Source of the DNA: Flavobacteriales bacterium UBA4466
Lineage (GTDB): Bacteria; Bacteroidota; Bacteroidia; Flavobacteriales_D; Sanyastnellaceae
Reading direction: 5' to 3'
Assembly: GCA_905182895.1 (NCBI GenBank)
Contig: CAJJDD010000004.1
Span: 1-64,000, forward strand
DNA length: 64,000 nucleotides
Shown here: positions 27,007-36,735 of the stretch, piece after piece
Layout of the letters: the number at the start of each line of letters is the position of its first letter
How positions within the stretch are numbered: the stretch's first letter is position 1
The notes under the pieces: generated by a model
Databases searched by the model: none
The model's input: only the letters and a program-made list of their open reading frames with translations
What the model was told of the DNA's origin: nothing
Position numbers and translations under genes: made by a program

Positions 27007-27369
27007 TTAAAGATTCTTTTCTACCTCTTCCAGATAAATTAAATCTACAGCTTCGCTTGCTGTAGGCACTATTTTTAAAACAGAATCGAGTTGAGAAATA
27101 CTGATCAACTTAGAAACAGCATCTTGGAGACCACAAAGGACAAAAACTCCTTCAGACTCTTTACAAAGTCTATTGGCTACAAGAACCGCACTCAACCCAC
27201 TAGAGTCACAATATCTCGTTTCAGATAAATCTAAAATGATATTCTTATTTCCACTCTTACTCTGAAGAACAAACTCTCCCTTTAACTCAGGTGCGTGAAG
27301 AGCATCTAATTTCTCCACTTTTGACTTTACTACAGTCACCTTGTCTTTATGTTCTATCTCGAATTTCAT
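27007..27369 (-). CDS. STAS-domain protein (anti-sigma factor antagonist-like)
   Basis: An intact 120-residue STAS domain. It contains KSGNKNIILDLSETRYCDSS followed by GLSAVLVANRLCKESEGVFV. The Asp-Ser-Ser at the start of helix 1 carries the usual phosphorylatable Ser position of SpoIIAA-like proteins. No anti-sigma kinase is adjacent. The gap to the T9SS protein gene is one base, so they are probably co-transcribed. A CAAAGATA (TATCTTTG on the minus strand, 27394-27401) is a likely -7 element. Confidence 0.85.
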   Translation of the reverse strand: MKFEIEHKDKVTVVKSKVEKLDALHAPELKGEFVLQSKSGNKNIILDLSETRYCDSSGLSAVLVANRLCKESEGVFVLCGLQDAVSKLISISQLDSVLKIVPTASEAVDLIYLEEVEKNL

Positions 27370-27421
27370 TTAATATACTAAAAGGGTTCACAACAAAGAT
27401 ACCTTTTTTTCGGTTTAGAGG

Positions 27422-28365
27422 CTACCGTTTTATGTGACTTGCTAACAAGTAAATGACAGCCATTCTTATAGCCACTCCATTTTCCACTTGCTGAAGCACC
27501 ACAGAATGCTCACCCTTATTAAACTTCACTTGTAATTTCTACTCCTCTATTTATGGGGCCAGGATGAAGTATTGGTGGATCATTTTTTGCCTTTATCAAC
27601 ACCAACTTAGAAGATGGAGCAATGTACTCTCTTAAACTAGGGAAGTTTGGAACTTCTTTATCAGAACTTGCTTGACGTTCAATCTGAATTCTTAGCATAT
27701 TGACTGCATCTGCCCATTCTACAGCTTTCACCAAATCATACTCTACTTGTACACCTAATTCTTTTATGTGTCTAGGTATAAGGGTAGCTGGACCACAAAC
27801 CATAACTTCAGCCCCTTGCTTTTGTAGGCAGAAGATGTTAGATAACGCAACTCTAGAATGCTTAATATCTCCAACAATAGCTACTTTTTTACCTTTTAAA
27901 TCTCCAATTTTCTCTCTGATAGAAAAGGAATCTAATAAGCCTTGAGTAGGGTGCTCATGAGTTCCATCCCCGGCATTTACAATAACTGTATTCGTGTTTT
28001 CTTTAAGGAAATGCGGTGCCCCAGGACTGGAGTGACGCATAACCACCATGTCAATTTTCATGCTAAGGATATTATTGACAGTATCTATCAATGTTTCTCC
28101 TTTTTTTACTGATGAGCCAGATGAGCTAAAATTGACTATATCAGCACTCAATCTTTTCTCGGCCAACTCAAAACTCAGTTTGGTGCGAGTTGAATTTTCG
28201 AAGAAAAGGTTAGCTATTGTTACATCTCTCAAGGAAGGTACTTTCTTAATAGGCTGATTAATTACCTTCTTGAATTTCTCCGGCATGATGAAAAATCAGC
28301 TGTATATCTTCTGGCGTAAGCTGCTTAATTCCGAGCAGATGCTTTACACTAAGTGAGTTATTCAT
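27422..28365 (-). CDS. pyrB: Aspartate carbamoyltransferase catalytic subunit (frameshifted)
   Basis: It catalyses the committed step of pyrimidine synthesis (carbamoyl phosphate plus aspartate). The carbamoyl-phosphate motif FFENSTRTKLSFELAEKRL, then SVKKGETLIDTV, VMRHSSPGAPHFL, NAGDGTHEHPTQGLLDSFSI and ILHPGPINRGVEI are all present. The start is ATG 28363-28365 (MNNSLSVKHLLGIKQLTPED). A break at 28278-28284 (GCCGGAG = Ala GCC/GCG before GAG) and one at 27521-27526 (GAAGTTT = Glu GAA/GAG before TTT) split the gene. The true end is VVLQQVENGVAIRMAVIYLL, then ASHIKR, with the stop at 27422-27424. It overlaps the end of pyrR by 8 bases. Confidence 0.9.
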
Positions 28366-28907
28366 CTGTTGACGTGTGTAAAATTACTTTATCTGGTTCT
28401 CCATCTATCTTCCATTTAACTAGAACCCTTTGGCTAGCTATAGAGTCTACTGATTTACCTACATACTTAGGGTTTACTGGCACCTGAAGAGAGAACCTTC
28501 GTTCTATAAGAACTAATAATTCAATGGCATCAGGTCTACCAAAAGCTAGAAGCGCATCAAAAGCAGATCTAATGGTTCTTCCAGTAAAAAGCACGTCATC
28601 CACTAGAATCACTCTTTTCCCTTCTATTAAAAAATCTATTTTGGTCGTATTGGCTAAAGAGAGTTTTCTCTGATCTTCTAAAGTCATCTCTAAAAAAAGT
28701 GATGTCCAATGCTCCATATTGCAACGCAATTTTGGGCGCTATTTTTTTCAACCTCCTATAAATAAGCTCAGCTAGCACGACACCTCTAGGCTGAATACCT
28801 ATTATAACAGTGTTTCTGAAATCATCATGATTCTCTAAGAGTTCATAACATAGTCTGTTTATGACTAATTCAAATAATTTTTTATCTAAAAGTACTTTTG
28901 GTTTCAT
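28358..28907 (-). CDS. pyrR: PyrR bifunctional regulator/uracil phosphoribosyltransferase (frameshifted)
   Basis: PyrR regulates pyr operon expression in many bacteria and has uracil phosphoribosyltransferase activity. The start is MKPKVLLDKKLFELVINRLC at 28907. The PRPP-binding loop is RVILVDDVLFTGRTIRSAFD. Further motifs are VIIGIQPRGVVLAELIYRR and DITFFRDDFRRSE. The two pieces join across 28655-28661, where CTCTTTA is Leu CTC/CTT before TTA, giving KTLLANTTKIDFLIEG. About 183 residues, normal. The pyrR-pyrB overlap shows one operon. A TATATTTG -7-like element sits only 9 bases before the start codon (28916-28923), which would give a nearly leaderless mRNA. Confidence 0.9.
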
Positions 28908-28975
28908 CAGTAGTGCAAATATAAAGCAGATTGGAGAAGCTAAAGGATACTTCAAGCTTCTAATTTTTTCGCAAA

Positions 28976-29005
28976 AAAAATCCCGCTATAAATAGCGGGA
29001 TTTTA
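28976..29005 (-). terminator. Rho-independent terminator after rpsA
   Basis: A near-perfect stem AAAATCCCGCTAT / ATAGCGGGATTTT with a two-base loop and a run of T on the minus strand, 23 bases after the rpsA stop. Confidence 0.85.
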
Positions 29006-29027
29006 AATATATTGTGTGACTTAAGCT

Positions 29028-31454
29028 TTACGCTTTACCACCATCTAGTTCATCTTGCCACTTCTTTAACTCATCCCATTTACCTTCTGCAGCCATTTTA
29101 GCTTGAGCAGGCCATGTTTCAGTTACGTGGTTTCCTCTTACTCCTGAAATAATCTCAGAGATTTTCTCAGCAGCACTGTCAGATAACTTAGCGAAAGTAT
29201 CGATCCCTGCTTCGGCTAGCGTAGAAGCTATTTTAATATTATTCTTTGTCTTTAGCTTCAGCGCTCTCTTGGCTTTTGCAGGAGCTTCTTTTGCAGGAGC
29301 TTCTTTTGCAGGAGCTTCTTTTGCAGGAGCTTCTTTTGCAGGAGCTTCTTTTGCAGGAGCTTCTTTTGCAGGAGCTTCTTTTGCAGGAGCTTCTTCGCGA
29401 CAGGAGCCTTTTTAGAACCTGTATTTCCACTTTCCATTTCAGCTTTCAAACTAGCAAGAACACCTAAATCACCTAGAGTGGCTTTTTCTGTTTTATCATT
29501 TACTCTAGCTAATGCAGCATTTGTCTTTTTGTTCGCCCCTCCTGCATTAGTTTTACCTCCTTTGTTATCTCTAACTGGAGCTTCTTCCTCTGCTGAATAA
29601 GTTCTCACATGAGACACTGCTATTCTTTTAGCGTTCTTATTGAAATCAGTTACAATAAAATCAAGAGTTTCATCAAGATCTGCTTGAGAACCATCTTCTT
29701 TCTTCAATTGCTTAGCTGTTACATAACCTTCTACTCCGTATGGTAAAGCTACTATAAATTGACTTCCTTCTTTTCTAACTATAGTTCCTTGATGCTTAGA
29801 TCCATTAGAGAACACAGTTTCGAATACATCCCAAGGGTTTTCTTCTAACTGCTTGTGACCTAAACTAAGCCTTCTGTTTTCTTTATCTAACTCAAGTACT
29901 ACTACATCTAATTCTTGATCTACCACACAGAATTCAGAAGGATGCTTGATTTTATTCCCATCATTCCTTGAAATATGAATCAATCCATCATCAGATCCTG
30001 TCCATAGAAGCCCTTCTTTAATTGGGGATTCTGCTGCTGCAAAAATGGTACAATAATATTCAACTGAGGTATTATCTGGAACCAATTGCTTAATACCTAA
30101 TGACATTTTTCTTTCTTCTCTATCAAGAGTTAAGATTACTGTCTCTACTGCATCTCCAACTTTCAAGAAGTCTTGAGCACTTCTTAAATGTTGACTCCAG
30201 CTCATTTCACTAACGTGAACTAAACCTTCTACTCCTGCAGCTATTTCTATAAACGCTCCATAATCAGCTAAAACAACTACTTTTCCATTAACCTTGTCTC
30301 CAACGTTTAGGTTTTCGTCTAACGCTTCCCATGGATGAGGAGATAATTGCTTAAGACCTAATGCAATTCTCTTCTTATCATCATCGAAATCTAAGATTAC
30401 AACATTTAATTTCTGGTCTAATTCCACGATTTCCTCTGGGTGATTAATTCTACCCCAGCTTAAATCAGTAATGTGAACTAGGCCATCTATACCACCTAAA
30501 TCGATAAACACACCGTAAGATGTGATGTTCTTCACTTGACCTTCTAATACTTGTCCTTTCTCTAGACCTCCTATGATTTGTTTCTTTTGCTCTTCAAGCT
30601 CAGCCTCTATTAGTGCTTTATGAGAAACTACTACGTTTTTGAATTCATGGTTGATCTTAACCACTTTGAATTCCATTTGCTTACCTACGTATACATCATA
30701 ATCTCTAATAGGCTTAACATCAATCTGAGAACCTGGTAAGAATGCTTCTAAACCGAACACATCTACTATAAGTCCACCTTTAGTTCTACTCTTAACTAAT
30801 CCTTTTAAAATCTCGCCATTTTCAAGTGCTCCGTTAATTCTATCCCAACGCACTGTGCATTCTTGCCGTTTTGTGAGAAACAACTAACTGACCGTTTCTG
30901 TCTTCTTGCTGTTCCACAAAAATAGGCACTTCATCACCTATTTTTAATTCAGAATTATATCTGAATTCAGATGCCTGAACTACTCCTTCTGATTTAGAAC
31001 CAATATTTACTACTATTTCTTTTTTACCTATATCTACAATAACACCGGTAATTACAGATTTTTCAATAAGCTCTGATATAGTTCCTGTGTAAGTGTTTTC
31101 TAATGCAGAATAATCATCTTTAGAATATGCAGCTACAGAATCATCAGTAGCATCCCAATCAAATGATTCAGCAGGGCTATTAAATTCGAACACAGCAGTA
31201 TCACCTTCACCAACCATCTTAGTAGCTGAGTCATCAGCTTCCATTTTTGGTTTTTCAGTAGGCGCTTCTTCAGCTACTACAGCTTCTTCAACAACAGCAG
31301 TTTCTTCAGCAACTACAGTTTCTTCAACCGCTTCTGTTACTTCTTCAACTTTTTCTGTGATTTCTGCAGCGGATTCTACTGCTTGAGGAGTCTCTTGTGT
31401 AGATTCTACAGGGCTTTCGTCCTGTTTCTCTACTTTTTTATTTTCTTCAGCCAT
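29028..31454 (-). CDS. rpsA: 30S ribosomal protein S1 (frameshifted, with foreign patch and HhH-like tail)
   Basis: S1 binds mRNA on the 30S subunit through repeated S1/OB domains. The start is at 31454, with an acidic N-terminal tail (VEEVTEAVEETVVAEETAVV). S1 domains include GVIVDIGKKEIVVNIGSKSE, GVFIDLGGIDGLVHITDLSW and GAFIEIAAGVEGLVHVSEMS. A break at 30847-30851 (GCGTT = Ala GCG/GCT) is followed by WDRINGALENGEIL. In the fourth domain, about 29952-30073, the residues YYCTIFAAAESP and GLLWTGSDDGLIHIS are not S1 sequence. The C-terminus has a KEAPA linker (15-bp repeats), then a helical tail IASTLAEAGIDTFAKLSD to TWPAQAKMAAEGKWDELKKW, stopping at 29028. That tail resembles the C-terminal extension of L21 in this phylum. 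Confidence 0.88.
29278..29397 (-). repeat. 15-bp tandem repeat, 8 units, in the S1 linker
   Basis: Eight head-to-tail copies of GCAGGAGCTTCTTTT (plus-strand reading); the last copy ends TTCG. In the frame that continues to the real stop at 29028 it encodes KEAPA five-residue units, a typical flexible linker. The other two frames give KLLQK and SSCKR, which are artefacts. Such repeats are prone to copy-number change. Confidence 0.9.
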
Positions 31455-31524
31455 TTGGGGCTTTTAAAATTGTATTCTAGACTACGGTGATCTAGAAGAG
31501 TTAAATAACTTATTTCCGCTATAA

Positions 31525-31556
31525 GCTCCCTTATTTTTTAAGGGAGCGCGAAAGTA
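31525..31556 (-). promoter_or_regulatory. rpsA promoter -7 element and 5' leader hairpin
   Basis: On the minus strand TACTTTCG (31549-31556), a near match to TAnnTTTG, is followed at once by a strong hairpin GCTCCCTTA / TAAGGGAGC (31525-31547). A transcript starting about 7 bases after the -7 element would begin at this stem. The hairpin has no T-run, so it is not a terminator; a role in rpsA mRNA stability or autoregulation is inference. Confidence 0.35.
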
Positions 31557-31631
31557 GTTATTTTATACTAGAATATCCACTATAGCGGCTAAAAAGAGGG
31601 ACAAAACCTTCAGATGTATCTCTGATTTACT

Positions 31632-33284
31632 TCAGTGCTTTCTTTCTACAAGTTTTTCTAGAAGAACAGAAGAAGAACTGTTCACTCGCAAGAGGTATAA
31701 CCCCGCAGGCATACCGAACAAACCTAACTCTTTACAATTGAACGACTTAACTATTAACTCCTCCTGCTAGCGTATACAACTCAAGAACCTCAACTTCTTC
31801 ACTGAAAAACACTTTCTCCGCTGCAGGGTTAGGATAAAATGATGGCAGAAGTCTCTCCACATCAGAAACGGAAACAGCTCCGTGATTTGAATACTCTGGT
31901 GTACTAGCTTCTGGAATAAAGTAAATCCAATTACCCTCTCCATCCTCTTCTCTTCCCCAACTCACATCCTCAGATTGGACTGGAAATGTTTCTGAATCTG
32001 CTACAGTGAAGTTATCTCTAGAGAGCAGCACCAAAGTTTCTCCTGAGGATCCAAGTTTAAAATCAGTATGCCTCACTCCTTGTTCCTCATCGTTGTCTGC
32101 CCAAAAAAGAAGAAACCCTTGCGCAGGAACAGTAACTGAATCTGGATAAGTAGACGGAACCTGCCATGAACCACCACCAAGATTATCTGTTAAATGATAT
32201 CCAGATAAATCGACAGGAACATTATTCGGATTATAAATCTCAATCCAATCCTCATACTCACCGAGATTATCTGTTGTATCTAAAGCATTCACAGCCATGA
32301 TTTCATTTAAATACAGCTCTTCAGGAAATATTATCTCTAACTGATTAGTGACATCCGGAGTAGGAATGTCAAAAGCGATATAATTACTAGACCCATCTAC
32401 ATCACTTCCATAACTTTCGTCTAAAGGAATAGTTGAATTAAAAAAAGATCTACAAAAAATACACGTTAATCAATAAAATAAAGTTTAATAGATCCAGAAG
32501 TAGACAGTTCAAAATTAGTATGTAGCAAACCCTCCAAACTTTGATCATCACACCAAAACAGCTTATGATTATCACTTTCTATAACCGAGGCATTAGGGTT
32601 TGTGTTCTCTATAGTAAACTGAGCTTCTCCATCATTAAAATCTATAATATATCCTGCCAAATTCACTTGATAAGCATTTGGATTGTATAGCTCTAGCCAA
32701 GGCTCATACACTCCGCTTTCATCTGCTATGGTAGTTGCATTTAAAGGTTGTATTTCATTGATATGAATTTCTTGTAGCTCTGGAGTAATAACCTGATTAG
32801 TCGCATTAGGAGTAGGAACTGAAAAGAACTGAAACTGAGGGGATCCGTCTGTTTCTCTACCGTAAGAGATATCATTTTCTTGATCTGCAAATTGCACCGC
32901 ATCGGCTATAAACTCACCGTCTGACATAACTAAAGCGATAGACTCTCCTCCTGCACTAAGCGAAAAGCCTAAATGGTTAACACCTTGTTCTGGAGTACCG
33001 TCTGCCCAAAACACTCTATATCCATTGGCAGGGATAGTTGTTAAGTCTTCATCACCAAACTCTATTAGATGTAAAGTCGTATTAGATAAGTCATCTGTAA
33101 AGTATCCACCAGCTATATTTATGGCCACGTTAGAAGAGTTGTAAATTTCTATCCAATCATCATATTCACCAAACTCATCAGCTAAAAAACTATCGTTTCT
33201 GGCCATGACTTCATTTATAACTAACTGCCCGTTAAGGCTGAAGCTTATGATGGCTAAAGCACCAATTAAAATTATCCGTTGCAT
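31632..33284 (-). CDS. Secreted protein with repeated lamin-tail domains and T9SS sorting domain (frameshifted)
   Basis: The signal peptide is MQRIILIGALAIISFSLNGQ. Three lamin-tail (LTD) beta domains follow, recognised by INEVMARNDSFLADEFGEYD-DWIEIYN, INEIQPLNATTIADESGVYE-PWLELYN and LNEIMAVNALDTTDNLGEYE-DWIEIYN, each ending with a GESIALV/GSIKLY/GETLVLL strand. The T9SS tail is LLPSFYPNPAAEKVFF to GLFGMPAGLYLLRV. Breaks lie near 32466 and at 31752-31758 (GTTAATA = Val GTT/GTA before ATA), which restores LAGGVIVKSFN and a stop at 31632. LTD domains in bacterial surface proteins are thought to mediate adhesion or act beside nucleases. Confidence 0.75.
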
Positions 33285-33340
33285 TCGCTTTTGATTTTAA
33301 GAAATACAAAATAAAACCATTTTAGCCTACAATACTTGGT

Positions 33341-33348
33341 TAATTTTG
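33341..33348 (+). promoter_or_regulatory. Possible -7 promoter element
   Basis: TAATTTTG matches the TAnnTTTG consensus, 22 bases before the start codon at 33370. A -33 TTG is not clear. Confidence 0.35.
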
Positions 33349-33369
33349 TGAGCATTAATCATTACAAGA

Positions 33370-33927
33370 ATGCCTGAAAGTAAGAATATAGGAAAGAGAA
33401 TTAAATTCAACAGAGATTCTAATCAAATGTCTATTTCCATAAATCAGCGAGTTAAACTCTGGAAAGAAGGGTTGATATTTGGATGGGTGGCTGTTTGGGT
33501 GATTTGTGGATTCTTCTTCGTTTCCCAATATTTTATTTCTGAAGATGAAAAGCAAAAGCTATTTATAATCGCGTTTTTAGGTTTTTGGCTCTATCTACTT
33601 TTTAAGGCAATGCAGATTTTAATTTGGAGGGTATCAGGAAGTGAGGATATCGTTATTCAAAAAGGAGTACTCAACTACAAAAAATCATACGCTGGAATTG
33701 GTAAAGTAAAAAAGATGGAAATAAATAGCATTTCTAATTTAGGCTTAGTGAAATATGGCGAAAAATCTTTTAAGAAGAGCTACGAAAGCTACTTCTGGAG
33801 CATGGGAGCCGAAAAAATCGGATTTAACTCTGCTAAAAGGCACATTTTAATCGGGATGCAATTAGAAGATAAAGATGCTAAACTACTGTTAGAACTCATT
33901 AACTCTGGAGTCAAGAAATTCAAATAA
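33370..33927 (+). CDS. Small membrane protein of unknown function
   Basis: A 185-residue protein with two adjacent transmembrane helices (GLIFGWVAVWVICGFFFVSQ and LFIIAFLGFWLYLLFKAMQI). A cytoplasmic C-terminal domain of about 95 residues (SEDIVIQKGVLNYKKSYAGI ... HILIGMQLEDKDAKLLLELI) resembles small PH-like or DUF-type membrane-associated folds. I do not recognise the family. It is intact and transcribed divergently from the lamin-tail gene. Confidence 0.65.
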   Translation: MPESKNIGKRIKFNRDSNQMSISINQRVKLWKEGLIFGWVAVWVICGFFFVSQYFISEDEKQKLFIIAFLGFWLYLLFKAMQILIWRVSGSEDIVIQKGVLNYKKSYAGIGKVKKMEINSISNLGLVKYGEKSFKKSYESYFWSMGAEKIGFNSAKRHILIGMQLEDKDAKLLLELINSGVKKFK

Positions 33928-33999
33928 CACTTAAAGCGTTAGTCGGCTAGAGAAAGTGTTCCTCTATTCCAAGTGCTTTTAGTTATGCTTTTATTGTTT

Positions 34000-36681
34000 T
34001 TAAAGTAATGTGCTATTCTTATCTATAACCTTGGAGTATGTCTCTATCTTATTACCAAGTTTTACTGTTCTTTCTATTACAAGCTTTCTCCCTTGATTTA
34101 TTTCGAAACTTCTCTCAGTTACTCCCTCAGCTAAATCTTCTGTCCCTTGAACGGAGTTATAGTCATCGTACTCTTTTTCTTGACCAATGTTTACATTAAA
34201 GATCGCTTCTCTATCTATTCTGCTCTGCAATGCTGCATTTCCTTGCTTAGAATCCTGAAACAACTTAATGTCTTCCTTAACTGCATTTACGTCGCCTTCA
34301 TTCCCTTTTCTAGAATTCTCTGTCTCACTTCTTTTATCTGCTTCAGCTCTCTTTTGATCATCAATTTTCTCAGAGTTGACCATTATTCTTTCATCTTGTA
34401 AGTAGGTGTTCTCTTTTACGAATTTGGTCCTATTTGCTTTAACCTCATTATTCGCTTTTTCAGATTCTTGCCTTAGGTTTCCTACATCGTCATCGCTTTT
34501 CCCCAATCTCTCCTTTGCTCTATCTACTTCGTATTGATTGTCTTTCCTTAAAACTGCACCTTTCTCTTTATATCTGTTTCCTGCTTTTATTAGGTCTTTT
34601 TTGGAATCATCCACTTTTTCTTTATTCGCTAGAACTGCCTGCCTATTCTTCTCATTGGCATTGGAAGCATTATCACTCTTAACGCCTTCTAAAACGAATG
34701 AAGCGTTTGTCCTGCGGTCTTGAGCTATATTTCCTGACTCTTGGACTTTTCTATTATTGTCCTTTTCTCCTGAGTCAAAGTTCTCTCTTTTATCTTTGTG
34801 GTCATTTTCATTATCAGCATACATTCTTTTTATGCTGTTTTTTGAAGCTTGTAGGTCTGCCGAAGCATCTTTAGCTATGTCTTGCGCGCTGTCTCCTTTA
34901 TCTTTTAACCAAGCTGTGTAAGCATCTTTCTGTTCTTGCGTTTTGGAGTTTATTTCTTTGACAGCATCTAGCTTTTCTTGCTTATAAAACTCTTCTGCTT
35001 GCCTTTCTGCTTCGGTATCTATGTTACTTGATAAATTTCTTCTGCGTTCTTCTACCTACTTCCTTTTTTCTTCTCTCTTCTGCTAGGAACCGCTCTTTAT
35101 CAGCCAACTCTTTTTCCAGTTTCCTTTTTTCTTCGTCAGCAGCAGCCTCTTTTAATTGTTTTTCTCTTTCAAACTCTGCTAACCTATCCTTCTCTTTAGT
35201 CTCTGCATCAGCATTTTCCAAAGCCTCCTGAGCTTCCGTTTCTTGGTCGGCTAACAACTCGTTAATCCTTTTTATTCTTTGATTCGGATACTTTTCATTT
35301 GGCTTAACATCCAGAGCCCTTTCATAAGCTTCTTTAGCTGCCGTTAGTTCTTTTGATGTAAACAAGTCGTTCCCTTTATCTATGAAAGTTTTGGTATTCT
35401 GCATCTAACTCATTACCTGCACTTGTCTCTGCATTCTTTAATTTTTCTTGTTCTAGCTGCTCTATTCTCTTTTGAGCTAACTTAATTTGTTCAACAGGAT
35501 ATTCTTCCGATGGAAAAATTTCTAACGCTTGATTATATTGATTTATACATAAATCGTAATCTTCACCTGAAAAAGAAACCTCTGCTTTAGCTATTATGTC
35601 ATCATATCTTTTCTGCTGAGCCTCTTCTGCATCTTCTGCAGAAAGCAGCGCATCTAATTTCTCTTGAGCTTCTGCTAGCTTCTTTTTCATTTCCTTATCA
35701 TCAAAAATGATGTCTCGAGCTAACTTGAAGTTATCGACAGCAGACTGGTATTCCTCTGAGTTCATCGCATTATCTCCAGCGACTATGAATTCATCGAACT
35801 TCTTTCTATCCTCTGCTGCAGCTATTAATCCTTCTAACTCTAGGATTTTATCTTTAGGCTCCCTTTCTCCTGGCTTTAATGATTTAGCCTCTAAAAATTT
35901 CGTCATGGATGCTTCATAATCCATAGAGTTAATCAAAGCGTTTCCATCCTTAATGGCTGCTTGATATTGTGCTTCTAACTCTACATCTTTATTTTGCAAC
36001 GCCAGTAATTCCTGAGCCTCTTCTAATTTCTCCTGAGCTTCTAACTCATCTGGAAATAAATTCAAGGCAGCTGCATAGTTACCTATGGCTTGGGCATACT
36101 TCTCCTTGGTTAGGTCATCACTTCCCTGAATCATTAGGTCGTCAAACCTATTCCTTTTCTCTTTTTCTGCCAAGCCCAAGTTTTGAAGCCTGATATTTTC
36201 AGCGTCCACCTTATTCATGATCTGCCTTGTGTAATCGAAATCAAACTCAATAGCATTTCTTTCAGCATCATATGCAGCAATACCGATTGGCTCATCTAAT
36301 ATGGCTTTATTAAATCCTTCTATGTATGCAAAAAGAGACATATCCAAGTCGAGTTTAAAACCTCCCTCTTGGTCTTCTTCTGGAATATACTTCGTGTTAA
36401 TTTGAATTTTCTTACCGACATAATCAGATTTTGAGAAATTAATCTCATACAAGTGACCTAGCGGTAAGTCAAATTCAAATTTAGAACTACCAGAGGTGGT
36501 ATAAGAGTCAAACGTTTTACCGTCCTGCGTTACCTGAACCAGAACAGATTCTAATTTATGATTAGTCTCCAATTCTTTAACTGCACCATAGATATGGATA
36601 TCTTCTTGTGACCAAGAAATTATTCCTAGAAAAAGAAATATAAACTGTTAAAAGAAATTTTATTTTAAGTTTACCTTGCAT
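34000..36681 (-). CDS. Large TPR-like/coiled-coil envelope protein of unknown function (frameshifted)
   Basis: The pieces join to about 890 residues. A signal peptide (ATG at 36679-36681; MQGKLKIKFLLT then FLFLGIISWSQE after an early indel) leads to a beta domain resembling CarboxypepD_reg (VQVTQDGKTFDSYTTSGSSK). At least five TPR-like repeats follow (KEKYAQAIGNYAAALNLFPD, NSMDYEASMTKFLEAKSLKP, NSEEYQSAVDNFKLARDIIF, SGEDYDLCINQYNQALEIFP, KELTAAKEAYERALDVKPNE). Then come long charged coiled coils (EREKQLKEAAADEEKRKLEK) to the end at 34000. Breaks fall near 36620, 35390, 35030 and 34830. The arrangement suggests an extended periplasmic scaffold. I cannot name the family. Confidence 0.65.
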
Positions 36682-36735
36682 ATTTGTTTGATAACAAATT
36701 TCCACCAAAACTTGGTGGAATTATAACGTAAAAAT

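Noticed and set aside
29239-29467. Short open frames on both strands across the 15-bp repeat (SSCKR and LLQEL repeats)
   Set aside because: A 15-bp repeat leaves several frames open. Only the KEAPA frame joins the rpsA tail and its stop at 29028.
35028-36193. Plus-strand frames rich in Ser/Leu/Phe opposite the coiled-coil gene
   Set aside because: They are antisense shadows of Glu/Lys/Ala-rich coding sequence, without start context or family motifs.
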